A stretch of 36,406 bases of DNA from Armatimonadota bacterium (GCA_013178155.1 JABLXH010000047.1:1-36406), one strand, 5' to 3'. Counted from the first letter of the stretch, positions 8,835 through 18,583 are shown. The notes: generated from the letters alone by a model not told the origin. Numbers and translations are program-made.

Positions 8835-9960
8835 AGGAGATACAGCCATACCCGTCCACCTGTGGCCCGGCATACCCCCGGCGGAAACCGAAAGGCATGG
8901 TCGGCACGCTGGGCATTCGCGGCACGGTGATCTGTTCGGGGTGGGCGGCGGCGAGCAGTTGACCCGTGAAGGCCAGCAGCTCGTAATGCTGGCGCAGGGC
9001 ACGGCCGGTCCGGCCGTATGGGAAGACGGTCTCGGGCACCCGGTAGCGCTGACCCTCCCGCCACAGAGGACGTTGGTCGCGCAGGACCCGCGACCAGCCA
9101 CGCCCGTCATAGTAGTCGTAGACCGCCCCCCGCCAGAGAACGGGGCGGTCAGCCGTGACGGTCATCACCGGCGCGTCAGAGAGCTCCAGTGGGCCGGTGC
9201 CGATGCGGAATTCCTCCGTGAAGCTGCTGTACGTCCAGTTGAGCCGCCGCGCGAAGTCCCAGCCGTAGACCTGCTCGGCCATCTGGCTGTACAGATTGGG
9301 CGTCAGTTGGAAGAAGCCCGTGCCGATGGCCCGGCCCAGGCCCAGGGTCAAGACGGCCAGCAAGGCAGCCACGGCCAGGTGCCCGCGAAGCATCTCGGAC
9401 CACTGCGGATAACGGGGCTGGCCCCGGCCAGCCAGCCTGTCGTCCACGTCCAGGAACTGCTCATAGCCCCAGGTGAAGGCCACGCACAGCAGGTACAGGC
9501 TGAAGTAGATCCAGGTCTGCAGGTTGAGGTTGATGGTCCCCACCAGCCCGAACAACGCCAGACCACAGACCACACAGAAGATGAGGTTGGGGCGACTGCC
9601 TTGCCAGTACGAGAATCCTACCAGAAACCAGCCTACCAGCCCTGCCAGAGCCAGGTCGTTCTGGGCCAGGATTTCCGGCGGGTACATCAGCAGAACCGCC
9701 GGCGCAGGGATGTGGCGGAGCCCGTAAGCGGTGAACCCCGCCACCAGGAAGAAGACTCCAGGGATCAGGTAGAGCCGCCGGGCCAGCGCGCCGCGGTAGC
9801 TCAGGACGCAGCCCGCCAGGTAGGCCAGGTGGATCAGCCAGCCGTACGTCGGGGCGTTGACGGATGAAGTCAGAGCCAGGAGAGCGCTGGCGCCAAGGCC
9901 GTATAGGCCGACATACAGCGGCAGGTAGCGCCGTTGGACGTCAGGCGTAGCGGTCGGCAA
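8656..9960 (-). pseudogene. Transglutaminase-like protein, N-terminal half (multispanning membrane domain and start of the extracytoplasmic domain)
   Basis: I place the start at TTG 9960-9958, preceded at good distance by a strong GGGGGAGGGG Shine-Dalgarno; the ORF is open back to 10065 but that part overlaps the DUF58 gene. The first about 220 residues have at least six hydrophobic spans (for example LYGLGASALLALTSS, LIFCVVCGLALFGLVGTI, AVAALLAVLTLGLG). They are followed by the extracytoplasmic region with APVMTVTADRPVLWRGAVYD and YYDGRGW, a hallmark of TgpA/DUF3488-transglutaminase proteins. After the nine-G tract (coding strand) around residue 380 the sequence turns into Ser/Arg/Pro-rich out-of-frame residues and stops at 8656. 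It is the third gene of the MoxR operon. Confidence 0.78.
8826..8834 (-). repeat. Nine-base C/G homopolymer at the transglutaminase frameshift
   Basis: Nine consecutive C on the plus strand (nine G on the coding strand) lie exactly where homology switches frame, between YGCISWGG of the N-terminal half and VASSEFSYDVIS of the C-terminal half. Ten or seven G would restore one reading frame. Runs of this length are prone to sequencing error and to replication slippage. Confidence 0.85.
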
Positions 9961-11163
9961 GGTGCGCTCCCCTCCCCCAGTTGGCGTTGAGCGGACGGTC
10001 GCCGCGGATGAGATGCACGCGACAACGAACAGCTCCCAGCTCGGCCTGCAAGGGCCCATAGTCAACTCGACGCCGGGTGGGAGGAAACGTTGCGGCGTCG
10101 AGGATGAACCAGGTCACCGGGTGCCCCAGGCCCCGCAGGTAGGCGGCGACTTCGCCTCCCGTGGCCGCTGGCGACAGCACCACCACGGTGCCATGCCGGG
10201 GCAAGAGATCGGTGTGGTCGGCCACGACGTCGGCCAGTGGCAGCTCACCGTCGGGCTGCACGCGGGCCAGCGCATTGAGCAGCCGCAGTCGCTGCTCCGG
10301 CTCAGCAACGACCGGCAGGCTGAAGTCCTCGCGCCCGGCGGCGATAAGGCCCACCGCGCTGCCGCGCTCCTGGGCCTGGTCGGCCAGAGTCGCGGCCAGA
10401 ACAACGGCATACTCCAGGGTGTGCTCACTGCCCACGCCAACGTGTACCCGGTGCTCGAGGTCCAAGACAATGAGGCCGTGGAGGGACTCGGGCTGCTCCC
10501 TCTCCGCGATGACCAGCCTGCCGCGCCGGGCGGTGGTCGGCCAACTGATGCGCCGGGGATCGTCTCCGGGCACATAGTCGCGCACGCCATAGAAGTCCTC
10601 CCCGGTGCCGCGCAGCCGCCGCCGGGGCCGAAGCGCGCGGGGGCCCTGGCTGGAGACTGGCCAAAGGTAAGGCAGGCGCAGCACCGGCGGGTAGACGACG
10701 GTCTCGCCAGGGGCAGGCACGGAGCGGGTGAAGCGCCGGAGGCCCAGCGGGTCGGCTGTGGCCAACTCAACCTCGCCGGGAACATACAGTCCGCGGCGAC
10801 GGGGCTCGATGGACTGCTGCAGGGTCACAGACTGGCCGGGTCCGAGGATGGCCACCGGCTGCTCCGAGGACTCCGTGGGGCCGAGGCCCTCGGGCAGCAG
10901 GTCGCGGACGGTGAAGAAGACCTTGCGGGTGCGGGCGCGGTTGGTAACAGTCAGGGACGCAGTGCCCCGTTCCCCCACCGTGAGCGTGGGCGGGAGACTG
11001 CGCTGGACTTCCAGGCCCCGCAGTTTGCGCCTGCCCAGCCCCAGAGAGACCACGCGCAGGCAGACGAGAGCTGCGCTCATGGCGAAAAGCTGCTGCACGT
11101 GCAGCACCAGTCCTACCACGAACAGGAAAAGCGCGCCCCAGAAAAGGGCCTGGCGTTTGAGGC

Positions 11164-11167
<4 letters not shown>
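9941..11167 (-). CDS. DUF58 domain protein (membrane-anchored, MoxR-associated)
   Basis: The 408-residue protein begins with two hydrophobic segments (QALFWGALFLFVVGLVL; LFAMSAALVCLRVVSLG). A beta-sandwich region follows (TVGERGTASLTVTNRA; RGLYVPGEVELATADPLGLR). The C-terminal DUF58 domain holds the family signature DYVPGDDPRRISWPTTAR followed by RGRLVIAERE, and has a von Willebrand-A-like fold (LIVLDLEHRVHVG). Such proteins are encoded with MoxR ATPases and transglutaminases, and probably serve in assembly or maturation at the cell envelope. Its ATG overlaps the stop of the MoxR gene (ATGA) and its end overlaps the transglutaminase start by about 20 bases, so the operon is translationally coupled. 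Confidence 0.92.
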
Positions 11168-12126
<959 letters not shown>

Positions 12127-12212
12127 ATCGGTTGCCTTTCCTGCCCTGCCGGTGCTACACTGCGGCTGCATTGTTACCAAGCTGCCACGAACCAGCCATA
12201 CTTTACACAACT

Positions 12213-13127
12213 ATGGACCCAGCAGCCAAGGTCGGAGTTCCGCTGAACCGGGATGAAACCAGGGGGCAACCGGAGACCACAGACACTTTGGCGTCGCAGA
12301 GGCCTTCTCTCGTGGTCACCACCTCAAGACGGCCTTCGCCGGCGCTGGTCGCACGGGCGGAGCAGCTGGCAGAATGGCTGCGGGCTCGCGTCGTGCCACG
12401 TGAGGGTTCACTCACGCAGGTCTGCGCCGCGCATGGAGTGGGGGGTGTGGTGGTGGTGGGCCCCGAAAGGGTCACTTACCATGAACCGGCGCGTGATCTG
12501 CATTACTTCTACCATCCCGGTATGGCCAAGGTGCGCCTGCACAGTCACCGCCGTGGTGACCCCGATCCGATGATTCAGGCCATGGACGCGCAGCCAGGCG
12601 ATGAGGTTCTCGATTGTACCCTCGGTCGAGCCTCCGATGCGCTCCTGGTCTCCTGGGTAGTGGGAGAGACGGGGCGCGTGGTGGGCCTGGAAGCGTCGGC
12701 GGTATTGGCGGCGCTGGTACGCGATGGAATCGCCCGGTACGCGGACCCCAGCGCCGCGTTGACCGCGGCTTTGCGGCGTATCCGCTGCCAGTGGGCCGAC
12801 TACCGGGAGTATCTGCCGGAGTGCCCTGACGGCGCCTTCGACGTTGTCTATTTCGACCCGCTGTTTGACGAGCCGCTGGAGACCTCGCCGGCCATGGCCC
12901 CGTTACGCCTGCTGGCGGAGAGAGCGCCGCTGACGGCCGAGACGGTGGCCGAGGCCGCCCGTGTCGCCCGCCGGCGCGTTGTTATCAAGCAGCGACGGGG
13001 CAGCGGTCTGTGGCACCGCATTCCCGTGGACCGCGTGGTCCATGGGCGGAGTGCGCGGGTGGAATACGGAGTGAGACTGGCTCGTCCACACACCGGGGCC
13101 GCAGGCCCCAGCAGGGAGTGTTGTTGA
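12213..13127 (+). CDS. Class I SAM-dependent methyltransferase, RsmJ/YpiP-like
   Basis: About 304 residues from ATG 12213; a GTG at 12312, directly before VTTSRRPSPALVARAEQLAE, is an alternative because the conserved region begins there. The motifs are HYFYHPGMAKVRLHSHRRGD, PMIQAMDAQPGDEVLDCTLG (SAM-binding motif I with Asp/Cys) and VVGETGRVVGLEAS (motif II). Near the end comes DGAFDVVYFDPLFDEP, a D-P-L/P-type motif IV as in RsmJ and the Firmicute YpiP group. RsmJ methylates a guanosine in 16S rRNA; whether this relative does so is unknown. Its stop overlaps the start of the PilB-like gene by one base (TGATG), so the pair is co-translated. It is divergent from the MoxR operon. Confidence 0.82.
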   Translation: MDPAAKVGVPLNRDETRGQPETTDTLASQRPSLVVTTSRRPSPALVARAEQLAEWLRARVVPREGSLTQVCAAHGVGGVVVVGPERVTYHEPARDLHYFYHPGMAKVRLHSHRRGDPDPMIQAMDAQPGDEVLDCTLGRASDALLVSWVVGETGRVVGLEASAVLAALVRDGIARYADPSAALTAALRRIRCQWADYREYLPECPDGAFDVVYFDPLFDEPLETSPAMAPLRLLAERAPLTAETVAEAARVARRRVVIKQRRGSGLWHRIPVDRVVHGRSARVEYGVRLARPHTGAAGPSRECC

Positions 13128-14950
13128 TGGCTTCAGCGGATGAGGAACGCCTCGTCACCGGCCTGATGAAACTGGGAATCCTGACGGCCGATCAGGTCAA
13201 CGAGGCCCGGCAGCAGGCGGAGGCCTCGGGGATCAATCTTACCCAGACGCTGCTCAGGCTGAGACTCGTCACCGCGGCTGACATTGCGCGCGCCGTGGCC
13301 GAGATGCCGACAGGACCGGCGGAGATCGCGGAGCCGGCGGATCTGGAGCAGACCCCCGCACCGGCAGCGGCGACGCCGCCCCCGCGCTCGGCCGCTCCGC
13401 CGCCGCGCAAACGCGTTAGCGGTCAGCAGTCGCTGAGTGCCTACACGGTGGATCCGGACGCCCTCCGCGATGTGCCGCGGTCGGTGGCCGAGCGGTACCT
13501 GGTGCTGCCCATCGAGGTCCGCGAAGACAGCATCCTGGTAGCAATGGCCGATGCCTCCAATGTCTTTGCCATTGACGAGGTGCGCTCCCGCACCGGGCGG
13601 CGGGTCGAGGCCATCGAGGTGCCGGAGAGTGAGCTGCGAGCCGCCATCGAGCAGTACTACGCCAACTTCGCGCGCTCGCACGTCAATCTCAGCGCCACGA
13701 CCAAGGACCTGGGTGAGAGCATCAGCAGCGGCGACTATGCCAACGCGGTGGACAAGGCCTTTGCCGAGTTGCTGGACCAGGCGCCGGTGGTCCGGATCGT
13801 AGAGGGTATCCTGCGCGAGGCGGTGCGCATGCGCGCCTCTGACATCCATATCGAGCCCAGGGCGGAGAACGTTGCGGTACGGTTCCGCATTGACGGTAAG
13901 CTACAGACCCACGCGCTGCTGCCCGCAGACATGCACCGCTATGCGCTGTCGCGGATCAAGATCCTGGCTGACGAGGACATCGCCGAGACGCGGATCCCCC
14001 AGGACGGGCGTTTCGCCACGATCATTGATGGCCGCCCGATTGATCTTCGCGTCTCCACCCTTCCGACGTTTTGGGGCGAGAAGGCAGTGCTGCGCATCCT
14101 CGACAAGAGCCGTACCCTGGTGTCACTCTCGCAGCTGGGCTTCCTGCCGGACATGCGGAAGCAGTACGAGGAACTGATCAACATGACGCAGGGGATCCTG
14201 CTGGTGACCGGACCGACCGGCAGCGGCAAGACGACGACCCTCTATGCGTCGCTGCATACCCTCAACGACGAGAGCACCAATATCACCACCATCGAGGATC
14301 CCATCGAGTACGAGATCAGCGGCCTCAATCAGGTCCAGGTACACCCCCAGATCAATCTTACCTTCGCGTCGGCACTGCGGTCCATCCTGCGACAGGACCC
14401 GGACATCATCCTGGTGGGCGAGATCCGCGATCTGGAGACAGCCGAGATGGCCTTTCGGGCGGCCCTGACCGGTCACCTCGTGCTGTCCACCCTGCACACC
14501 AATGACGCTCCGGGGGCGGCTACCCGCCTGGTGGACATGGGCATCGCACCCTATCTCATCTCCTCCACAGTCATCGGCGTGCTGGCCCAGCGGCTGGTGC
14601 GAAGGCTGTGCAGCCATTGCCGTGAGGGCTGTGACCCCAGCCCGGAGGAACTGGAACGGCTGCAGTTGACACCGGAACAGCAAGCCAAGGTGCAGTTCCA
14701 CCGCGCACGCGGGTGTGCGCATTGCCGCAACACGGGCTACCAGGGCCGCATCGCCCTGTATGAGCTCATGCCGATGAACAACGAGATTCGGGAAGGCATC
14801 CAGGCCGGGATGAATGCCGCGCAACTGCGGCAGGTGGCGCTGAAGGCGGGGATGCGCAGCCTGAAGTTCGACGGTCTGGCGAAGGTTCACCAGGGCCTGA
14901 CCAGCGCCGCTGAGGTTGTCCGGGTCATGTTCGCGTCGGATGTGCTGTAG
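13127..14950 (+). CDS. PilB/GspE-family type IV pilus or type II secretion assembly ATPase
   Basis: 607 residues from ATG 13127. Residues about 5-70 form the N-terminal MshEN/T2SSE-N type domain (LVTGLMKLGILTADQVNEAR). A Pro/Ala-rich linker follows (about 75-100), then a second N-terminal module. The ATPase core has Walker A at about residue 362 (TGPTGSGKTTTLYASL), an Asp box (TTIEDPIEYEISGLNQ), Walker B with His box (RQDPDIILVGEIRDLETAEM, then LVLSTLHTNDAPGAA), and a tetracysteine zinc motif (C-S-H-C near 495, C-A-H-C near 530). These are complete, so it is probably an active extension ATPase. No pilin, PilC, PilT or secretin gene is nearby, so the rest of the machine lies elsewhere. Confidence 0.95.
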   Translation: MASADEERLVTGLMKLGILTADQVNEARQQAEASGINLTQTLLRLRLVTAADIARAVAEMPTGPAEIAEPADLEQTPAPAAATPPPRSAAPPPRKRVSGQQSLSAYTVDPDALRDVPRSVAERYLVLPIEVREDSILVAMADASNVFAIDEVRSRTGRRVEAIEVPESELRAAIEQYYANFARSHVNLSATTKDLGESISSGDYANAVDKAFAELLDQAPVVRIVEGILREAVRMRASDIHIEPRAENVAVRFRIDGKLQTHALLPADMHRYALSRIKILADEDIAETRIPQDGRFATIIDGRPIDLRVSTLPTFWGEKAVLRILDKSRTLVSLSQLGFLPDMRKQYEELINMTQGILLVTGPTGSGKTTTLYASLHTLNDESTNITTIEDPIEYEISGLNQVQVHPQINLTFASALRSILRQDPDIILVGEIRDLETAEMAFRAALTGHLVLSTLHTNDAPGAATRLVDMGIAPYLISSTVIGVLAQRLVRRLCSHCREGCDPSPEELERLQLTPEQQAKVQFHRARGCAHCRNTGYQGRIALYELMPMNNEIREGIQAGMNAAQLRQVALKAGMRSLKFDGLAKVHQGLTSAAEVVRVMFASDVL

Positions 14951-14986
14951 GGCCCAGACTTCCGTCGGAGGGCGGCGCTTCGGGGG

Positions 14987-16102
14987 CTAGAGGCCGCAGG
15001 TGTCGCGGGCCGCGGCAATCACGAGGTCCACGGTTGCCGGATCCACGTTGCTGGGCAGGGGGCTCCCAAAACAGAGCACGAAGGGGTTCCCCTCGCCAGA
15101 CTGGCTAATCTGCTCGCGGACGGCGTGTTGGATGGCCGTCCTGCTGCCCCGCAGCAACAGCTCCTCAGAGTCCAGATTCCCAAAGAGGCAGCGTTGCGGC
15201 CCGAAGACCTCCCGCACTTGAGCCACGCTGAGGGAGAAGCCCTTGCGCGGCTGCTCGAAGGCGAAGGCGTCGAAGGGGATGGCTGCCTCCTGGGGCAGTA
15301 TGGGACCCAGGTCGCCCTCGTTCCACATGATCACCCGCAGCCCGGCGGCATGGGCTGCGGCGGTGATGGAGGCCTGGTAGGGCAGAGCGAAACGCTCGAT
15401 CATGGCCGGCGAAAGGATGTCCGCCGAGGCCCAGCTATCGGCGATGAAGACCGCCTCTGCCCCCGCCTGGGCCAGTTCCCGCATATGCAGTTCGTCGCCG
15501 GCGGCGTAGCGGTCGCAGGCGTAGGTGAACAGATCAGGCTCGTAGAGCATGGCCATCATGGCGGCCTCGAACCCAAAGGCGTAGCAGGCCTTGATATAGC
15601 CCGGGGAGTCATGCGGCAGCACCAGGCAGCGGTCACCGAGCTCGGAGATCAGGCGTGTCAGGCCGCCCAGATAGCTGTCGCCCCAGCTTGCCGGGTCGGG
15701 GATGAGACGCCTTGCATCCTCGCGGCTCTGGATGGGCCCGAGCGGATCGCAGACCTTGGCGCCGCTGTCACGCCCGCGCAGCGCCAGGCTCTGTTTGTCC
15801 ATCTCGTACTCATGGCCGGTGTTGCCGTCGCGGATGACCCAGCGGTCGCGTTCGTCGGCGAGAAGCTCGGCCTCGTTGGGTCCGCTGCCGGCGCCCTCGT
15901 AGAAAAGCAAGTCCGGCCGGTGTCGGAGATGGAGTGCCAGATAGGCCTGATGCCAGGTCTCCTGACTGCCCAGCGCCAGTTGCCAGGGAGCCAGACCAGC
16001 CACCTGCCAGGTGTAGTCAAAGCCCCAAGTGAACAGGGCGACCGGAGGTTGGGACGTGGCCTGACCGGCCAGGGCTTCCAGAGCGAGAGGGCGTCCGTGC
16101 AT
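14987..16102 (-). CDS. URO-D-like protein without the H-x-C motif
   Basis: 371 residues from ATG 16102, which has a GGAGG eight bases upstream; the open frame further upstream is not coding-like. The fold pattern follows the URO-D family: PVALFTWGFDYTWQVAGL, a long helical N-terminal part, AEAVFIADSWASADILSPAM followed by IERFALPYQ, and a C-terminal NPFVLCFGSPLPSNVDPATV. Where the paralogue at 6492 has LHSCG, this protein reads VIMWNEGDLGPILPQE. Thus the putative zinc ligands are absent and the chemistry may differ. It is transcribed away from the dehydrogenase/isomerase pair, sharing a 152-base intergenic region with it. The substrate is unknown. Confidence 0.75.
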   Translation of the reverse strand: MHGRPLALEALAGQATSQPPVALFTWGFDYTWQVAGLAPWQLALGSQETWHQAYLALHLRHRPDLLFYEGAGSGPNEAELLADERDRWVIRDGNTGHEYEMDKQSLALRGRDSGAKVCDPLGPIQSREDARRLIPDPASWGDSYLGGLTRLISELGDRCLVLPHDSPGYIKACYAFGFEAAMMAMLYEPDLFTYACDRYAAGDELHMRELAQAGAEAVFIADSWASADILSPAMIERFALPYQASITAAAHAAGLRVIMWNEGDLGPILPQEAAIPFDAFAFEQPRKGFSLSVAQVREVFGPQRCLFGNLDSEELLLRGSRTAIQHAVREQISQSGEGNPFVLCFGSPLPSNVDPATVDLVIAAARDTCGL

Positions 16103-16254
16103 GGGATTGCCTCCGGTTGAGGTGGCGTGTTTGCTTTGGCTTCGCGAACATCGGCGCGGAAGAAGGATTGGGGCATTGCGCCGTCCAAATGTATCAGAGC
16201 GCTGACCACGAACACAAGCTGGATGTCTTGACTTGTTCGAGGAGGGATAGGCCG
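16103..16254. promoter_or_regulatory. Divergent intergenic region between URO-D-like and dehydrogenase genes
   Basis: The 152 bases must hold promoters for both directions. Each gene has a clear Shine-Dalgarno (GGAGG for the minus gene; GAGGAGGGAT for the plus gene). A weak sigma-70-like pair for the plus strand could be TTGGGG and TATCAG near 16165-16200 with an 18-base spacer; this is speculative. I saw no strong inverted repeat. Confidence 0.35.
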
Positions 16255-17442
16255 ATGGCCAAGCAGTTGCGTGTTGCACTTGTGGGGTACAACTTCATGG
16301 GCCGGGCGCATTCCAACGCCTGGCGGCAGGTCAAGTTCTACTTCCCGGAGCTGAAGCTGGAGCCCGTGATGGTGGCGATCTGCGGCCGCAACAAGGCCAA
16401 GGTGGAGGCCGTGCGCGAGCGCTTCGGATGGGCGGAGGCGGTGACCAGCTACGACGAACTGCTGAAACGCGACGACATTGACCTGGTGGACATCACCTCG
16501 CCCAACAATCAGCACGCGGAAATGATTGCGAAGGCAGCCGCGGCCGGCAAGCACGTGTTTTGCGAGAAACCGCTGGCTACCTGTCTGGCCGACGCCAAGG
16601 CCGCGCTGGCAGCAGTCAAGAAGGCCGGCGTGTGCCACATGATCTGTCACAACTACCGCCGCGCCCCGGCCATCGCCCTGGCCAAGGAGATGATTGCTGC
16701 GGGAGAGCTGGGCGAAATCTACCACTGGCGTGGCTTCTACCTGCAGGACTGGCTGATGAGCCCCGACGTCCCGATGATGTGGCGGGTGCAAAAGAAGATT
16801 GCGGGGAGTGGGTCGCTGGGTGACCTGATGGCTCACAGCATTGATCTGGCGCACTGGCTGGTCGGCGACATTGACAGTGTCGCCTGCACCATGAAGACCT
16901 TCATCAAGAAGCGCCCGATGCTGGCGGACGTAGATGCGGGTCTGGGCGGCAAGGCTGCCGAGGGTGCCAAGATGGGCACGGTGGACGTGGATGACGGCGT
17001 CATCACTCTGGCGCGGTTCAAGAACGGCGCCCTGGGCACCTTCGAGGCCACCCGCTTTGCCGCCGGACGCAAGAACTACAACGCCTTCGAGATCAACGGC
17101 TCCAAGGGGACCCTGGTCTTCAACCTCGAGCGCATGAACGAACTGGAGTACTACAACTGCAGCGATCCAGACAAGGCACTGGGCTTCCGCACCATCCAGG
17201 CTACGGCGGACTGCCATCCCTTCATGGGACTGCCGGGGGGCGGCGGCCCTCGCTACTGGCCGGTGGCCCACATCATCGGTTACGAGCATACCTTTATCAA
17301 CACGGTCTTTGATCTCATCGAGGGAGTGGCGAAGAAACAGAGCCCGGCGCCCAACTTTGAGGATGCGGTCAAGACGCAGGCGGTCCTGGAGGCTTGCGAG
17401 ACCGCTCACAAGCAGGACGCGTGGGTGAAGGTGCCGAAGTAG
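16255..17442 (+). CDS. Gfo/Idh/MocA-family NAD(P)-dependent sugar oxidoreductase
   Basis: 395 residues from ATG 16255, with a GAGGAGGGAT ribosome site. The N-terminal Rossmann fold begins RVALVGYNFMGRAHSNAW (a variant of the G-x-G-x-x-G loop). The conserved HVFCEKPLATCLADAKAAL contains the Lys of the EKP motif. The C-terminal domain has GSLGDLMAHSIDLAHWLVGD, carrying the D-x-x-x-H catalytic pair, and substrate-loop residues at RFAAGRKNYNAFEINGSKG. This family oxidises hydroxyls of inositols, aldoses and amino sugars. It is followed by a TIM-barrel isomerase gene, a pairing typical of inositol or keto-sugar catabolism. The actual substrate cannot be read from sequence. Confidence 0.92.
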   Translation: MAKQLRVALVGYNFMGRAHSNAWRQVKFYFPELKLEPVMVAICGRNKAKVEAVRERFGWAEAVTSYDELLKRDDIDLVDITSPNNQHAEMIAKAAAAGKHVFCEKPLATCLADAKAALAAVKKAGVCHMICHNYRRAPAIALAKEMIAAGELGEIYHWRGFYLQDWLMSPDVPMMWRVQKKIAGSGSLGDLMAHSIDLAHWLVGDIDSVACTMKTFIKKRPMLADVDAGLGGKAAEGAKMGTVDVDDGVITLARFKNGALGTFEATRFAAGRKNYNAFEINGSKGTLVFNLERMNELEYYNCSDPDKALGFRTIQATADCHPFMGLPGGGGPRYWPVAHIIGYEHTFINTVFDLIEGVAKKQSPAPNFEDAVKTQAVLEACETAHKQDAWVKVPK

Positions 17443-17456
17443 CAGGCCACAAAGCG

Positions 17457-17473
17457 CTTCGCAGCCCGCGAAG
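17457..17473 (+). other. Small intercistronic hairpin
   Basis: CTTCGC and GCGAAG form a perfect 6-bp stem with a 5-base loop (AGCCC) between the dehydrogenase and isomerase genes, with no T-run after it. It may stabilise the upstream transcript or modestly attenuate transcription. It may also be chance in GC-rich DNA. Confidence 0.3.
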
Positions 17474-17499
17474 ACCCTGAGACAGGGAGGTTTCTGACC

Positions 17500-18483
17500 A
17501 TGAAGATCGGTTCACTTTCGGCCGCATGGAGTGCTCAGCCGCTGGAGGAGGTGCTTGACTTCTTTGCTGGTGCGGGGCTGCAGGCCATCGAGATCGGAGC
17601 CGGCGCCTACCCGGGCAACGCCCACTGCAACGCGGCTGAACTCAACAAGAGCAAAGCCAAGCGTGAGGCGTTCGTGAAGGCCATTGAGAGCCGGGGACTG
17701 GAGCTGTCAGCTCTGAGTGTGCATGGCAATCCTTTGCACCCAAACAAGAAGATTGCCGAGGAGCACCACAATGCTTTTCGTGAGGCGGTGAAGCTGGCGT
17801 CCAGTATCGGCGTCAAGTGCGTGAACGGCTTCTCCGGTCTGCCGGGCGGATGTGCCACTGACAAGACACCCAACTGGGTCGTGGCGCCGTGGCCGGATGA
17901 CCACCTGAAGGCCCTCAACTACCAGTGGGAAGTGGCAGCGGCCTACTGGAAGGCCGAGGCCAAGGTCCTGGAAAAGGCCGACGTGTGCATGTGCTTTGAG
18001 ATGCATCCCAACTTCCTGGTCTACAACCCCGAGACGCTGGTGAAGCTGCGCGAAGCTGCCGGTTCGGACCGCATCTGCGCCAACTTTGATCCGAGCCATC
18101 TCTTCTGGCAGGGCATCGAGCCGTCCGCGGCCATCCGCTGGTTGGCAGAGAAGAGCAAGGGGGCACGGTCCTTCATCCAGCATGTGCATGCTAAGGACTC
18201 GCTGGTCTACCAGTGGAACGCCAAGGTCAACGGTGTCCTTGACACCAAGCACTATGGCGATGAGATCAACCGTGGCTGGATCTTCCGTACCGTGGGCTAT
18301 GGAAATGACTACTCGGTATGGAAGGACATGATCAGCACGCTACGCATGGTCGGCTATGACGGTGTGCTGTCCATCGAACACGAGGACAGCCTGATGAGCA
18401 ACAACGAGGGCTTCCTGAAGGCCATTGCATTCCTGAAGGAAGTGGCTATCTTCGACCCACCGACTGCCATGAGTTGGGCCTGA
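17500..18483 (+). CDS. Sugar phosphate isomerase/epimerase (xylose-isomerase-like TIM barrel)
   Basis: 327 residues, with a GGGAGG ribosome site upstream of the ATG. The sequence is that of an AP-endonuclease-2/xylose-isomerase-like TIM barrel: LQAIEIGAGAYPGNAHCNAA at the N-terminus, LSALSVHGNPLHPNK, and VCMCFEMHPNFLVYNPETLV. The later metal- and substrate-binding strands are ICANFDPSHLFWQGIEP, FIQHVHAKDSLVY and GVLSIEHEDSLMSNNEG. The Glu, Asp-His, His-x-His and Glu residues in these strands fit a divalent-metal site. With the upstream Gfo/Idh/MocA dehydrogenase it probably forms an oxidation/isomerisation step for an inositol or keto-sugar derivative. It is the last gene before the 163-base gap that precedes the hydrogenase-linked genes. 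Confidence 0.9.
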   Translation: MKIGSLSAAWSAQPLEEVLDFFAGAGLQAIEIGAGAYPGNAHCNAAELNKSKAKREAFVKAIESRGLELSALSVHGNPLHPNKKIAEEHHNAFREAVKLASSIGVKCVNGFSGLPGGCATDKTPNWVVAPWPDDHLKALNYQWEVAAAYWKAEAKVLEKADVCMCFEMHPNFLVYNPETLVKLREAAGSDRICANFDPSHLFWQGIEPSAAIRWLAEKSKGARSFIQHVHAKDSLVYQWNAKVNGVLDTKHYGDEINRGWIFRTVGYGNDYSVWKDMISTLRMVGYDGVLSIEHEDSLMSNNEGFLKAIAFLKEVAIFDPPTAMSWA

Positions 18484-18496
18484 GTCTGGCCCAGCC

Positions 18497-18508
18497 GACA
18501 CTAGTGTC
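18497..18508. promoter_or_regulatory. Perfect 12-bp palindrome, possible operator
   Basis: GACACTAGTGTC is a perfect inverted repeat located 14 bases after the isomerase stop and about 140 bases upstream of the first signalling gene. Its A/T-containing centre and lack of a loop fit a dimeric protein-binding site better than an RNA hairpin. No known consensus is recognised. Confidence 0.4.
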
Positions 18509-18556
18509 TGCTCCAGCAGGAAGCGAGAGACGCGACTGTCTTGGCGAGAACGCCGG

Positions 18557-18583
18557 GCATGGCCCCGCCCGCCGGGGCCATGC
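18557..18583 (+). terminator. Strong GC-rich hairpin, likely terminator of the dehydrogenase/isomerase unit
   Basis: GCATGGCCCC pairs perfectly with GGGGCCATGC (10 bp) around a 7-base loop, GCCCGCC. The downstream sequence TCTGTGC is only weakly T-rich. It lies between the isomerase stop and the first signalling gene. It may terminate the upstream transcript or act in the 5' leader of the downstream one. Confidence 0.55.

Noticed and set aside
15658-17409. Minus-strand open frame of 583 codons opposite the dehydrogenase and into the URO-D gene
   Set aside because: It is antisense to the Gfo/Idh/MocA gene and out of frame with the URO-D gene it enters; its residues show no family motif.
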